Assembly: GCF_000308755.1 (NCBI RefSeq)
Contig: NZ_BAGF01000079.1
Location: 62,001 to 126,000, forward strand
Length of the DNA stretch: 64,000 nt
Source: Nocardia pneumoniae NBRC 100136
Lineage (GTDB): Bacteria; Actinomycetota; Actinomycetes; Mycobacteriales; Mycobacteriaceae
Direction of reading: 5' to 3'
The notes beneath the pieces are model-generated. The model had not been told where the DNA came from, did not search any database, and worked only from the letters and a program-made list of their open reading frames with translations. The position numbers were made by a program, and so were the translations under genes. Below, piece by piece: positions 31,964-41,151 of the stretch (position 1 is the first letter of the stretch; each line of letters begins with the position of its first letter).

Positions 31964-32623
31964 ATGCGAATCGGAATCATCGGCGCGGGTGCGATGGCAA
32001 GGGCACTTGGCGGCGGTTGGAGCAAGGCCGGGCACCAAGTGCTCGTCGGCGCCCGGTCGGCCGACGCCGCGGCGGAACTCGCCGCCGAGCTCGGTGCGCA
32101 GGCCGGAACCATCACCGAGGCCGCCGGTTTCGGCGATGTCGTGGTGCTGGCACTGCCGGTCTCCGCTTTGACCGAAGTGCTGGACGCGACCAGGGAACTG
32201 CTGGTCGGTCGGACCGTGATCGACTGCACCAACGCCTTCGCCCCGGACGCGGCGGCACCGGAGGGATCGACCGCCTTCGTGCTCGCGGAAGACGCTGTGG
32301 CCGAACGGATCGCGGCGCAGGCGCCCGGAGCGCACGTGGTGAAGGCCTTCAACCTGTGTGCCGCGGAAGTGTGGCAGTCGCGGGAGCGGACGTTCGATGG
32401 GCGTCGCCTGGCCGTGCCGATCTGCGGCGACGACGCGACCGCGGTGGGACTGGTCGCGACGCTTGCCGAAGACCTCGATCTGCACGCGATCCCGGCCGGT
32501 GGGCTGCACCGCGCCAAGTATCTGGAGGCGATGTCGGTGTTCACCGTCGGCCTGTGGTTCGCCGGGCACGATGCGCGCGCGATGTTCCCGCCGCTGGATG
32601 CCGCGTTCGCCGTCGTCGACTGA
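31964..32623 (+). CDS. NADP/F420-dependent oxidoreductase (FNO-like, NADP-binding)
   Basis: This is a 219-residue Rossmann protein. The dinucleotide motif is MRIGIIGAGAMARALGGGW, followed by VLVGARSADAAAE with the Arg/Ser that prefers NADP. Later segments VVVLALPVSAL, VVKAFNLCAAEVW and GLHRAKYLEAMSVF match F420-NADP oxidoreductase-like proteins. Many relatives have no proven F420 use, so substrate is open. GAGGAG lies just upstream of ATG 31964. Confidence 0.82.
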   Translation: MRIGIIGAGAMARALGGGWSKAGHQVLVGARSADAAAELAAELGAQAGTITEAAGFGDVVVLALPVSALTEVLDATRELLVGRTVIDCTNAFAPDAAAPEGSTAFVLAEDAVAERIAAQAPGAHVVKAFNLCAAEVWQSRERTFDGRRLAVPICGDDATAVGLVATLAEDLDLHAIPAGGLHRAKYLEAMSVFTVGLWFAGHDARAMFPPLDAAFAVVD

Positions 32624-32657
32624 CTACCGCCACAGCGTGATCGGCGGGCGCCGACCG

Positions 32658-32713
32658 GAGCGTGCACCCTCGCCCATACCTCCCGGAGTGAGATGGGCGA
32701 CGGGTGCACGCTC
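32658..32713. terminator. Two-way terminator hairpin
   Basis: Gagcgtgcaccctcgcccat (32658-32677) pairs with 32693-32713 over 20 pairs with a single bulged C, around a 15-base loop. It lies between two convergent genes. Confidence 0.65.
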
Positions 32714-32728
32714 GCACCCCGGCCGGGT

Positions 32729-34780
32729 CTACCAGCCCGGATTGCCGCGCAGCGGGATGTTGACGAAGCTCGGCCGATCGGGATCCAGCTGCACATGCTG
32801 TGGCCGCAGGCCGGTGTCGATGAGCATCGGCAGGATCGGCAGGCCCTTGGGGAAGTTGCCCGCGTACACGTCGACCCGCAGGCGGTGGCCCGGCTGGAGG
32901 ATCGCCTCGGTGGCGGGCAGCGCGATGTCCAGCGTGGTCGCCTCGCCGGGGACCGTCAGCTGCCGCTGATCCAGGGAGGTGAACGGCCGCGGGTCGGTGT
33001 AGTCGCCGTTGGCGGACTTGGTGCTGTTCGCGTCGTCGATCGCGCGCAGCGACGCCATGAGCTGGCCCGACGACAGCACGCTCGACTGGCCGTCCGGCGC
33101 GACGTCGTTCACCGTGACCACCCAGTAGCCGTCGGCGGCGTCCTGAACAGTGTTGAGCCGCACCGCGATCCGGCCGGACACCGAGGTGGGCTCGGCGACC
33201 GGGGCGCTGGTGAAGGTCAGCCCGTTCAGCTCCTGGATCCTGGAGTCCTTCGCGCAGCCGTCGATCACCGACAGCGCGCCCGCGCTGCCCTGCGCGGCGT
33301 CGTTGGAGCACATGCTGGTCATGCCGGGCGCGACGGTCAGCCGCGCGGTCTCGCCGGTAGCCTCCGGGGTGAGCGAGCCGTCGTAGAGGCTGTTCGCCGT
33401 GCCGCTGGGCGCGGCGGACAAGTACATCCTGCGGTGCACCGCACCGGAAGCCGCGTCGTCGGACGGCACGGCGAACGAGTCGGTGGTGATCCAGCCGCCG
33501 CCCTGCTGGCGCACCGTGACCGGGCCGTACTGCTCGATGCCGTTGTCGATGTCCTTGAGCCACCGGTCGAACCACGCGCGCTGCAGCACGTCCAGCCGCG
33601 GCGGCAAGCCCGGCTTGCCGTACTCGTTGCCCGAGTTGATGTGGTAGGTGTTGCCCATCAGGAGCTGTTTCCGCCCTGGCGGCAGCGCGATCGCGTTGTA
33701 GATCTTGGATTCCGAGTAGGCGAACAGGTCGTGCCAGCCGCCGGTGACGAAGGTCGGCGTCTGGATCCGGCTGGGATCGCCCAGCCAGTCCTGGCGCGGC
33801 CGCGAGCCGTCGGTGAGCAGTTCCTTGGCGCGCGGGTCGAGATCCTCCATCCGCGCGGTGGTGTAGACGTTGAGCAGGACGTCCATGAACGTCAACGGGT
33901 CTCGGGCGCGGTCGGCCAGCCAGGTGGTGTCGAGCTGCCCGGTGAGCACGGACGCCAGGTCGGGGATCAGCTTGAGTCCGTTGATCGCGGTGAGCCACAG
34001 CGGGATGAAGTTGAAGCCGAAGCCGCCGCCGGGCGCGAGCACGTCGTTGACCAGGTCGCTGCCCGGCACGACCGGGAAGATCGCCTGGAGGGCGGGCGGG
34101 CGCTTCTCGGCGGCCTGCACCTGGGTGATCCCGGAGTAGGAGATGCCGTTCATGCCGATGCGCCCGTTGGACCACGGCTGGCGCGACGCCCAGTCGATCA
34201 CCTCGACGGTGTCCTGCTGCTCACGGCCGCGCAGCATGTCCCAGGTGCCCTGGGAGAAGCCTGTCCCGCGCACGTCGACGACCACCTGCGAGTAGCCGCT
34301 CTTGATCAGCTGGCGGTCGACGGTGAAGTTGCGCAGTTCGCCGCCGCCGAACGCCTTGGTGAGGTCGGTGACGCCGGACAGCGGGGTGCCGCTCATATCG
34401 ATCTGCCGGAACAGCTCGATCAGCGCGTCGGACAGGCCGGGAATGGACTGCGCGTGATCGGCCAGGTTCGACACCAGCTTGGTGTAGGGCGTCAGGTTGA
34501 CCACCGTCGGCGTCGGGGTGTCGATCGGGCGGCCGGAGGCCTCCGCGGGCCGGTAGACATTGCCCTTCAGGACGGTGCCGTCACTCATCGTGATGGGGAC
34601 GTCCCACTGGATGTGGATGTTCGGGTACTGCTGGATGGCGTCCTGAGTGGAAGCCCAAGCGGCTCCGGCCAGGCCGCCGTCGGGGCCGGTCGACGGCACG
34701 GCGGCGGCGCCACTGGTGAGGAAGGGGGCGAGCACGGCAACGGCTAGTGCCGCCACTGTGGCCCGCAACGCGTGCTTCAT
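32729..34780 (-). CDS. Secreted CocE/NonD-family hydrolase (X-Pro dipeptidyl-peptidase fold)
   Basis: This 683-residue exported serine hydrolase has an N-terminal signal peptide (ATVAALAVAVLAPFLTSGAAA) followed by the S15 alpha/beta-hydrolase domain. The nucleophile is in IGMNGISYSGITQVQ, with preceding VVVDVRGTGFSQGTWD. The acid/His region includes GGWHDLF and NTYHINSGNEYG. The C-terminal beta-sandwich runs from about residue 440 and ends NIPLRGNPGW. ATG 34780 is chosen for the signal peptide. Substrates of this family are amide or ester bonds; the natural one is unknown. It is monocistronic. Confidence 0.85.
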   Translation of the reverse strand: MKHALRATVAALAVAVLAPFLTSGAAAVPSTGPDGGLAGAAWASTQDAIQQYPNIHIQWDVPITMSDGTVLKGNVYRPAEASGRPIDTPTPTVVNLTPYTKLVSNLADHAQSIPGLSDALIELFRQIDMSGTPLSGVTDLTKAFGGGELRNFTVDRQLIKSGYSQVVVDVRGTGFSQGTWDMLRGREQQDTVEVIDWASRQPWSNGRIGMNGISYSGITQVQAAEKRPPALQAIFPVVPGSDLVNDVLAPGGGFGFNFIPLWLTAINGLKLIPDLASVLTGQLDTTWLADRARDPLTFMDVLLNVYTTARMEDLDPRAKELLTDGSRPRQDWLGDPSRIQTPTFVTGGWHDLFAYSESKIYNAIALPPGRKQLLMGNTYHINSGNEYGKPGLPPRLDVLQRAWFDRWLKDIDNGIEQYGPVTVRQQGGGWITTDSFAVPSDDAASGAVHRRMYLSAAPSGTANSLYDGSLTPEATGETARLTVAPGMTSMCSNDAAQGSAGALSVIDGCAKDSRIQELNGLTFTSAPVAEPTSVSGRIAVRLNTVQDAADGYWVVTVNDVAPDGQSSVLSSGQLMASLRAIDDANSTKSANGDYTDPRPFTSLDQRQLTVPGEATTLDIALPATEAILQPGHRLRVDVYAGNFPKGLPILPMLIDTGLRPQHVQLDPDRPSFVNIPLRGNPGW

Positions 34781-35067
34781 TGGACGTGATCCACCTCTCG
34801 GCTGGTCGAACGGACGAGAGTGTACCGACCTACTTGTCGGTAACAACAGCGGGTAACACCAACTTTGTTCGGAATGACAGTTCACATAACCTGACCGATG
34901 CCGAACACCGCCGCTTTCTGTGCTGGTCACAGCGACCGCTACCCACACTCGTCGCCGGAATCCTCCCTCACAGCAGGAACCGTAGACGGCGCCACCGCCG
35001 ACTGGCGTTCACCCATCCGGCGTGTCGTCGGCGCACACCCGTCCCGAACAGTCGGCGAACGGAAAGA
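34781..35067. other. Promoter region of the CocE-like hydrolase gene, otherwise empty
   Basis: This stretch lies between the hydrolase start and the gpmA terminator, both on the minus strand. The first 100 bases are AT-richer (for example taacaccaactttgttcg) and must hold the hydrolase promoter. I see no gene. Confidence 0.5.
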
Positions 35068-35103
35068 CAACGCGCTGCCACCCGATCGAGTGGCAGCGCG
35101 TTG
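35068..35103 (-). terminator. Rho-independent terminator after gpmA
   Basis: Caacgcgctgccac (35068-35081) and gtggcagcgcgttg (35090-35103) form a perfect 14-pair stem with an 8-base loop. On the minus strand TCTTTCC follows. It is 18 bases past the gpmA stop. Confidence 0.8.
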
Positions 35104-35121
35104 GGGTTCGCGTTTCGGAGG

Positions 35122-35859
35122 TTACTTACCGCCCTGGCCCGCGACGGCGGCGGCGCCCGCGGCCGCCGCTTCCGGGTCCAGGTACTCGTGCGGACGCACC
35201 GGGCGCAGGTTCTCGTCGAGCTCGTAGCGCAGCGGGATGCCGGTGGGGATGTTCAGGCCCGCGATGTCCTCGTCGGAGATCCGGTCGAGGTGCTTGACCA
35301 GCGCGCGCAGCGAGTTGCCGTGCGCGGCGACCAGCACGGTCTTGCCGGAGAGCAGGTCCTTGGAGATGGTCGACTCCCAGTACGGGACCATCCGGTTCAC
35401 CACGTCGAGCAGGCACTCGGTCTTCGGGACGTCGATGCCCGCGTACCGCGCGTCGCCCTCCTGGCTGTACTCGTTGGCCGGGTCGATCGGCGGCGGCGGG
35501 GTGTCGTAGCTGCGACGCCACAGCATGAACTGCTCGTCGCCGTACTTCTCCCGGATCTGGGCCTTGTTCTTGCCCTGCAGTTCGCCGTAGTGCCGCTCGT
35601 TGAGCCGCCAGTCGCGGACCACCGGAATCCAGTGCCGGTCGGCGGCGTCCAGCGCGATGTTCGCGGTGGAGATCGCGCGGCGCAGCAGCGAGGTGTAGAC
35701 GATGTCGGGCAGGATGCCGTGCTCGGCCAGCAGCTCCCCGGCCCGCTTGCCCTCGGCGATGCCCTTGTCGGTCAGGTGCACGTCCACCCAGCCGGTGAAC
35801 AGGTTCAGGGCGTTCCATTCGCTTTCGCCGTGGCGCAGCAGCACGAGGGTGTACGTCAT
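35122..35859 (-). CDS. gpmA: 2,3-bisphosphoglycerate-dependent phosphoglycerate mutase
   Basis: This glycolytic enzyme interconverts 3- and 2-phosphoglycerate. The 245-residue protein has the phosphohistidine His10 in LVLLRHGESEWN, then LFTGWVDVHLTDKG, ERHYGELQGKNKA and the second His in VLVAAHGNSLRAL. ATG 35859 is preceded by GGGAGG at eight bases, giving the canonical MTYTLVLLRHG start. In M. tuberculosis gpm1 likewise sits next to senX3-regX3. Confidence 0.95.
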   Translation of the reverse strand: MTYTLVLLRHGESEWNALNLFTGWVDVHLTDKGIAEGKRAGELLAEHGILPDIVYTSLLRRAISTANIALDAADRHWIPVVRDWRLNERHYGELQGKNKAQIREKYGDEQFMLWRRSYDTPPPPIDPANEYSQEGDARYAGIDVPKTECLLDVVNRMVPYWESTISKDLLSGKTVLVAAHGNSLRALVKHLDRISDEDIAGLNIPTGIPLRYELDENLRPVRPHEYLDPEAAAAGAAAVAGQGGK

Positions 35860-35943
35860 GCCGTCATCCTCCCATGCGCGCTCGGCCAGGTCCCATCGGT
35901 TCCCCGCCACGGCCCCGACGGGCCGGACGGGAGGAGTGCGAAG

Positions 35944-36834
35944 TCAGACCGCTTGCTCCATGGCGAGCACGCCCGCACCCACCAGCGTGGCGCCGTGGGT
36001 GACGCGGGACTGCTCCACGCGCAGTTCTCGCAGGAAGTTCAGCCGGGCGTGCTGGTCAACCGCGGCGCGCAATGGATCCCACAGCGGCGCACCGGATTGC
36101 GCGAAGCCGCCGCCTATCACCACTCGGTCGATGTCCAGGAGAGCGGCGGCGGAGGCGATGGCCGTGCCGAGCGCCGTGCCCGCCCGATGCAGTGCGGCGA
36201 TGGCGATCCGGTCGCCCGCGTGGGCGTCCTCGGCCAGCTGCACGCCGGTGCCGCCCGGCCACCCCTGCTCGCGCGCCCAGCGCACCGACGACATGCCGCT
36301 CGCGACCGCCTCGACACAGCCGACTCCGCCGCAGCCGCACGGCGTGTCCCAGCCCGGCACGACGATGTGCCCGACATGCCCGGCGTTGCCGGTGCGCCCG
36401 AGCAGCACCTTGCCGTCCGCGATCAGCCCGCCGCCGATCCCCGACGACACGGTCATCGCCAGCGCGTCGGGTACGCCGCGCAGCGCGCCGACGCGGTGCT
36501 CGGCCAACGCCAGGCAGGCGCCGTCCATGGCGAATCGAATCGCGGCCGAGAGGAACAGTTCCTGCACGGCGGCGACGATCCGGAATCCCGCTTTCCACTC
36601 GGGGATGTTCAACGGCCCCGTCACACCGGTCCGCACGTCCACCGGCCCGGCCGAACCGATCCCAACGGCGACGACCGGCTCCGCGCCCGCCACCTCGAGC
36701 AGCAGTCCGCGACAGGCGTCCCACACGCCCGTCCGCGGCACGTCCACCTGCCGCACATCGCGCACCGCATACCCGGGGTGCACTACCCCAGCCGCGAACT
36801 TCGTCGCGCCGATATCCAGAGCGAGAACTGTCAA
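35944..36834 (-). CDS. ROK-family sugar kinase
   Basis: This is a 296-residue ATP-dependent sugar kinase. It has the phosphate-binding LALDIGATKFAAGVV, the sugar/catalytic region NAGHVGHIVV, and the ROK zinc signature CGCGGVGCVEAVASG. No helix-turn-helix precedes it, so it is an enzyme rather than a NagC-type repressor. The start is taken at TTG 36834, six bases after AAGGGGC. An upstream in-frame ATG at 36897 adds a poorly conserved leader. The sugar is unknown; glucose or N-acetylglucosamine-type sugars are typical. In M. tuberculosis a ROK-like protein (Rv0485) flanks mshA. Confidence 0.8.
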   Translation of the reverse strand: MTVLALDIGATKFAAGVVHPGYAVRDVRQVDVPRTGVWDACRGLLLEVAGAEPVVAVGIGSAGPVDVRTGVTGPLNIPEWKAGFRIVAAVQELFLSAAIRFAMDGACLALAEHRVGALRGVPDALAMTVSSGIGGGLIADGKVLLGRTGNAGHVGHIVVPGWDTPCGCGGVGCVEAVASGMSSVRWAREQGWPGGTGVQLAEDAHAGDRIAIAALHRAGTALGTAIASAAALLDIDRVVIGGGFAQSGAPLWDPLRAAVDQHARLNFLRELRVEQSRVTHGATLVGAGVLAMEQAV

Positions 36835-36918
36835 CGCCGTGCCCCTTCGCCGATCCGAGCCACCGGAGATTGTCACCCAGGACCCGAGCCCGCGCACCGG
36901 TTCCGGCGACCGACCGGC

Positions 36919-37422
36919 TCAGGGCTTGTCGGCCGAGTCGACCAGATGCTCGAAGGCGCGCAGGTTCTGCAACGACTCGCCTCGCGAGACGCGCCACTTC
37001 CATTCGCGCCGAATGGATTCGGCGAAACCGAGTTCCAGCAGCACATTGAAATCGGCGTCGACCGCCTCGAGGATCTGGCCGAACACCCGATCCAGTTCGT
37101 CAGGGGTGACGGCGTGCGCGGCCATCCGGCCGACAAGGTAGATGTCGCCGATCCGGTCCAGCGTGTAGGCGACGGCGTAGAGCCTGCGGTTGCGGCGCAG
37201 CAGGAATTTGTAGACGCCCTCGAAGTTCTCGTCCGGCTTGCGGCAGACGAACGCTTCGACGCGGATCCCGTGCTTGCCCACCGTGAGCATCACCGTGGTC
37301 TTGAGTTTGCGCTCGCCGGGCAGCACGACGACGAAAGTCTCGTCGCCGGGGCGGGTGTACTCGATCTCCCTCTCGCGCAGCGTCTCGTTGATGAGCTGCG
37401 CGGTCGCCTGTACCTCGTTCAC
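36919..37422 (-). CDS. YbjN-domain protein
   Basis: This is a 167-residue protein of the YbjN/type III secretion chaperone-like fold, matching Rv0487. Features are TFVVVLPGERKLKTTVMLTV, an AFVCRKPDE segment and LRRNRRLYAVAYTLDRIGDIYL. The GTG at 37422 overlaps the mshA stop as GTGA and gives translational coupling. A GTG at 37449 in the same frame is possible but would run 31 bases into mshA. There is no signal peptide. Function is unknown, though linkage to mshA is conserved. Confidence 0.82.
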   Translation of the reverse strand: MNEVQATAQLINETLREREIEYTRPGDETFVVVLPGERKLKTTVMLTVGKHGIRVEAFVCRKPDENFEGVYKFLLRRNRRLYAVAYTLDRIGDIYLVGRMAAHAVTPDELDRVFGQILEAVDADFNVLLELGFAESIRREWKWRVSRGESLQNLRAFEHLVDSADKP

Positions 37423-38870
37423 CGGCGTACTCCCATCCGGCGCCGCCACAGCGCCCGCGACCTGGCCTGGCTGCTCTCCCCGAGGAGAGCGGCCGTCCGT
37501 TCGCCGGCCAGGCTACTGCGCTCGACGGAGAGCGGGTCGTGGGCGTCGTCGCGCAACACGCTGTGCGCGAGGCCACGACCGCCGAGCACCGCGCGATCGT
37601 CGCGGAAACCGGCCAGCGCCGCGGAGTAGCTGGCGAGCAAACCGTCGGCGGTGTGCGCCCAGGAGAAGTTCGCGGCGTGCGCGACGGCTCGCTCGCTCAT
37701 CCGGTGCAGCCGATCCGGGTCGTCGAGCAGGCGGCGCAGCGCGTTCGCCCAGTCCGAGGTGCGGTGCCCGGAGACGAGCAGGCCGGAGACGTCGTGCCGC
37801 ACGGCCGTGCCGAGACCGCCGACGTCGGCTGCGAGCACCGGGGTGCCGCTGGCCTGCGCCTCGATGGCGACCAAGCCGAAGGACTCGTTGTAGCTCGGTA
37901 CCGCGACCAGGTCGGCGGCGCGATAGACCAGCACCAGCCGGTCCGGCGGCTGCGGAGGCAGGAAGCTGACCCGGTCGGCGATGCCCAGTTCGGCGGCCAG
38001 CTCGATCAGCGCGTCGGGTCGCTCGAGGCCGCTGCCGGACGGTCCACCGACGATGAGGACGCGCAGCGCGCGCTCCGGATCCTCGCGCAGCACTTCGGCC
38101 GCGGCACGCACCAGCACGTCGGGCGCCTTCAGCGGCTGGATGCGGCCGACGAACGCGACGATCCGCTCGTCGGCGGCCAGCCCGAGCGCCACCCGCGCGG
38201 CGGTCCGGTCGCCGGGGCGATAGCAGGTCATATCCGCGCCGGGCGGCACCACGTCGATCCGCTCGGCGTCGGCGCCGTAGAGCTCGACCAGCTGACGGGC
38301 CTCCTCGGCGGTATTGGCGACCAGCCGATCCGACTCCGCGATCACCTGCTTCTCGCCGATCTCGCGGGTCGCCGGTTCCGGACAGTCGCCTTCGGCCAGT
38401 GCGGCGTTCTTCACCGCCGCGAGCGTGTGCGCGGTGTGCACAAGCGGTACCCGCCAGCGGTCCCTGGCCAGCCAGCCGACCTGACCGGACAGCCAGTAGT
38501 GCGAGTGCACCAGGTCGTAGTACCCGGGCAGGTGCCTGGCCTCCTGGCGCAGCACCTCCGCCGTGAACGGGCACAGCTGCGTGGGCAGATCCTGCTTGTC
38601 CAGCCCCTCGAACGGTCCGGCCACCACGTTGCGCACCAGCACGCCGGGTGCGGCCTCCTGGACGGGCGGGAGGTTCGAGGCGGTGGCGCGGGTGAAGATT
38701 TCCACCTCGGTGCCGCGTCGAGCCAGCTCAACGGCTGTTTGCAGGACATAGACGTTCATACCGCCCGCGTCGCCGGTCCCTGGCTGGGCGAGTGGTGAGG
38801 TGTGCACCGATAGCACGGCGATACGGTTCGGCCGTAGGTCCAGGCGCTGACTCACACCTCCATAGTGCAC
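37419..38870 (-). CDS. mshA: D-inositol-3-phosphate glycosyltransferase (mycothiol biosynthesis)
   Basis: MshA transfers N-acetylglucosamine from UDP-GlcNAc to 1-L-myo-inositol-1-phosphate, the first mycothiol step. The GT4 protein of 483 residues has VLSVHTSPLAQPGTGDAGGM, the acceptor site region VHSHYWLSGQVGWL, IVAFVGRIQPLKAPDVLV and the donor-binding E-x7-E in VPSYNESFGLVAIEAQASG. The start at GTG 38870 is uncertain. A later GTG at 38855 is in frame, but the GGAGG there is too close. Confidence 0.93.
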   Translation of the reverse strand: MHYGGVSQRLDLRPNRIAVLSVHTSPLAQPGTGDAGGMNVYVLQTAVELARRGTEVEIFTRATASNLPPVQEAAPGVLVRNVVAGPFEGLDKQDLPTQLCPFTAEVLRQEARHLPGYYDLVHSHYWLSGQVGWLARDRWRVPLVHTAHTLAAVKNAALAEGDCPEPATREIGEKQVIAESDRLVANTAEEARQLVELYGADAERIDVVPPGADMTCYRPGDRTAARVALGLAADERIVAFVGRIQPLKAPDVLVRAAAEVLREDPERALRVLIVGGPSGSGLERPDALIELAAELGIADRVSFLPPQPPDRLVLVYRAADLVAVPSYNESFGLVAIEAQASGTPVLAADVGGLGTAVRHDVSGLLVSGHRTSDWANALRRLLDDPDRLHRMSERAVAHAANFSWAHTADGLLASYSAALAGFRDDRAVLGGRGLAHSVLRDDAHDPLSVERSSLAGERTAALLGESSQARSRALWRRRMGVRR

Positions 38871-38938
38871 GGCGCCGTGCCGGTCTCAGACGCCCTGACC
38901 GCACCAAGTGAGAGCTATCACACAGCAGATGCCCGGGA

Positions 38939-39760
38939 TCACAGGTCAGCGGCGAACGCGCTCACCTCGGCGACGAACCGTGGGCGATCCTCGATGAACA
39001 GGCCGTGCTGGGCGCCGTCCCAGAACGACGCGCGCGCGTCCGGGGCCGTGTCGACGATGTAGCGGCCGTTCTCGATCGGGACAACCCTGTCCTCGGTCCC
39101 GTGCAGGACGAGTACCGGAATGTCCAGCGTACGTAGCGTTTCGGTGTTGTCGACGGTCCGGTAGAACAGCGCTTTGCGCACCGCGGGCGGCGTGGCGAGG
39201 CTGGCCCCGAACAGCCGCTGGGCGTCCGGCCCTTTGTCCGGTCCCGGCCCGGTGTTGGCATTGCCGAACGCACCGAAGGCCCGCACCGCGCGGCCCGCGC
39301 TCTCGTCGAACACGCCGGGAATCGCCTCACGCATCAGGCTCCCGGTCGCCGCACCCGGCACACCTGGGCCGATGTTCGCCATCGAGCCGCTGTAGACCAC
39401 CCCCGCGACGGCATCCGTACCGTAGGCGGTCAGGTAATCCGACAGCACGATCCCGCCGTAGGACCAGCCGAGCAACACCGCGCCGGACGCGATGCCCTCG
39501 GCGGCCAGCACCGCAGCGACGTCGGCGGCCCAATTCTTCGGATCGTCGTAGCCCGCGGCGGGCGCGTCGGAGTAGCCGTGGCCGCGCAGGTCGACGGCGA
39601 CCACCCGGAAGTGCGCGGCGAGGTCGTCCGCGGCCGCGCCCCAGCAGCGCAGATTCGCCGACCAGCCGTGCAGCAGCACCAGCGGGCGGGCGCCCTCCGG
39701 CCCGCTCACCCGGTAGACGATGGTCGTTCCGTCCGCGCTCAGCACATCCCGAATAGGCAT
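38939..39760 (-). CDS. Alpha/beta-hydrolase
   Basis: This 273-residue cytoplasmic hydrolase has the oxyanion region VLLHGWSANLRCWG, then VAVDLRGHGYSDAP, the nucleophile in LLGWSYGGIVL, the acid in VLHGTEDRVVP, and the catalytic His in DGAQHGLFIED. The lid domain sits between residues 130 and 205. ATG 39760 gives the standard start. It is divergent from the SDR gene. Substrate unknown; haloperoxidase-like and esterase relatives are common. Confidence 0.85.
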   Translation of the reverse strand: MPIRDVLSADGTTIVYRVSGPEGARPLVLLHGWSANLRCWGAAADDLAAHFRVVAVDLRGHGYSDAPAAGYDDPKNWAADVAAVLAAEGIASGAVLLGWSYGGIVLSDYLTAYGTDAVAGVVYSGSMANIGPGVPGAATGSLMREAIPGVFDESAGRAVRAFGAFGNANTGPGPDKGPDAQRLFGASLATPPAVRKALFYRTVDNTETLRTLDIPVLVLHGTEDRVVPIENGRYIVDTAPDARASFWDGAQHGLFIEDRPRFVAEVSAFAADL

Positions 39761-39831
39761 GGAACTCAGGCTAACCGTGATCCCGGCGACAGCTCGGCCG
39801 TGGCAAACATCGCGCACTTAGGATCACGGGC

Positions 39832-40566
39832 ATGAGTACTCGCACCGCCGTCGTCACCGGAGCCAGCTCGGGAATCGGAGAGGCCACCGCCCGGCAGCTG
39901 GCCGCGCAGGGCTATCACGTCTACGTCGGCGCCCGCAGGCTCGACCGGCTGCACCGCCTCGCCGACGAGATCGGCGGCACCGCAGTGGAACTCGACGTCA
40001 CCTCCGAGGAGTCGGTGCGCTCGTTCACCGACGCGGTGGAACGCGTCGACGTGCTGGTCAACAACGCGGGCGGCGCGAAGGGCCTGGCGCCGGTCGCGGA
40101 GGCCGACCTGGACGACTGGCGCTGGATGTGGGAGACCAACGTGCTCGGCACCCTGCGCGTCACGAAGGGCTTACTGCCGAAGCTGATCGACTCCGGTGAC
40201 GGATTGATCGTCACCATCACGTCGGTGGCCGCGTTCACCGCCTACGACAACGGATCCGGCTACACCTCAGCGAAGCACGCGCAGGCCGTGCTGCACCGAA
40301 CCTTGCGCGGCGAGCTGCTCGGACAGCCGGTGCGGCTGACCGAAATCGCCCCCGGTGCGGTGGAAACCGAGTTCTCCCTGGTGCGCTTCGGCGGCGACGC
40401 CGAGCGCGCCGCGAAGGTGTACGAGGGCATCGACCCGCTGGTCGCCCAGGACATCGCGGAGATCGTCGGTTTCGTGGCGTCGCGGCCCCCGCACGTGAAC
40501 CTGGACCAGATCATCGTGAAGCCGCGCGACCAGGCCGACCCGGGTCGATTCGCCCGTCGCGGCTAG
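39832..40566 (+). CDS. Short-chain dehydrogenase/reductase (Rv0484c-like)
   Basis: This 244-residue classical SDR has the cofactor motif AVVTGASSGIGEATARQL, VLVNNAGGAKGL, and the catalytic Ser-Tyr-Lys in TITSVAAFTA and YTSAKHAQAVLH. YVGARRLDRL at the end of the second strand, with its two basic residues, points to NADP. ATG 39832 lies seven bases after a TAGGAT -10 hexamer, so the mRNA is probably leaderless. Substrate unknown. Confidence 0.88.
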   Translation: MSTRTAVVTGASSGIGEATARQLAAQGYHVYVGARRLDRLHRLADEIGGTAVELDVTSEESVRSFTDAVERVDVLVNNAGGAKGLAPVAEADLDDWRWMWETNVLGTLRVTKGLLPKLIDSGDGLIVTITSVAAFTAYDNGSGYTSAKHAQAVLHRTLRGELLGQPVRLTEIAPGAVETEFSLVRFGGDAERAAKVYEGIDPLVAQDIAEIVGFVASRPPHVNLDQIIVKPRDQADPGRFARRG

Positions 40567-40616
40567 GAGGCCGACCCGAGCCGTTAGCATCCGGGGGACC
40601 GAACGCAGGACATCGG

Positions 40617-41102
40617 ATGGGAGTGGTTCGGCTCATGCTCAAAGGATTCAAAGACTTCCTGATGCGCGGGAACGTCATCGATCTCGCGGTCGCCGTCGTC
40701 ATGGGCACCGCGTTCACCGCCGTGGTGACCTCGGTGACGAAAGGCATCATCAATCCTTTGCTCGCCGTCTTCGGCAGCACCAATGAGCTGGGCCTCGGCG
40801 TGCAGCTGATTGCCTCCAAGCCCGCCACGTTCATCGCCATCGGGCCGATCATCACGGCGACCATCGATTTCGTCATGGTCGCGGCCGTGCTGTATTTCGT
40901 GCTGATCCTGCCGATGAAGACGATCAAGAACCGCTTCGGCACCACCAAGGCGGCCGAGCCCACCGAGATCGAACTGCTGATCGAGATCCGCGACCTGCTC
41001 GCCGAACGGCACGATGCGGTCCGCGCCGAACGCGCCGCCGACCACCACATCGAACGGGAACAGGAGCCCAACGCGGTCGGCAGTGCCAAATATCTCAACT
41101 GA
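40617..41102 (+). CDS. mscL: Large-conductance mechanosensitive channel
   Basis: MscL opens under membrane tension to protect against hypo-osmotic shock. The protein has the amphipathic start LKGFKDFLMRGNVIDLAVAV, the first membrane helix VVMGTAFTAVVTSV, the periplasmic loop, and the second helix IDFVMVAAVLYFVLIL. The C-terminal EIELLIEIRDLLAER forms the cytoplasmic helix bundle. ATG 40617 has AGGA upstream, while ATG 40635 would give the classic MLKGF start; both are plausible. Confidence 0.93.
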   Translation: MGVVRLMLKGFKDFLMRGNVIDLAVAVVMGTAFTAVVTSVTKGIINPLLAVFGSTNELGLGVQLIASKPATFIAIGPIITATIDFVMVAAVLYFVLILPMKTIKNRFGTTKAAEPTEIELLIEIRDLLAERHDAVRAERAADHHIEREQEPNAVGSAKYLN

Positions 41103-41151
41103 CCGCGCCGTGTGCTGCGGCTACGACCGTGTCTCAGGCGCCGCCGGCACC

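Noticed and set aside
32693..34747. A 684-codon plus-strand open frame opposite the CocE-like hydrolase
   Set aside because: Antisense to a gene with a signal peptide and catalytic motifs; no start with a ribosome site and no recognisable domain.
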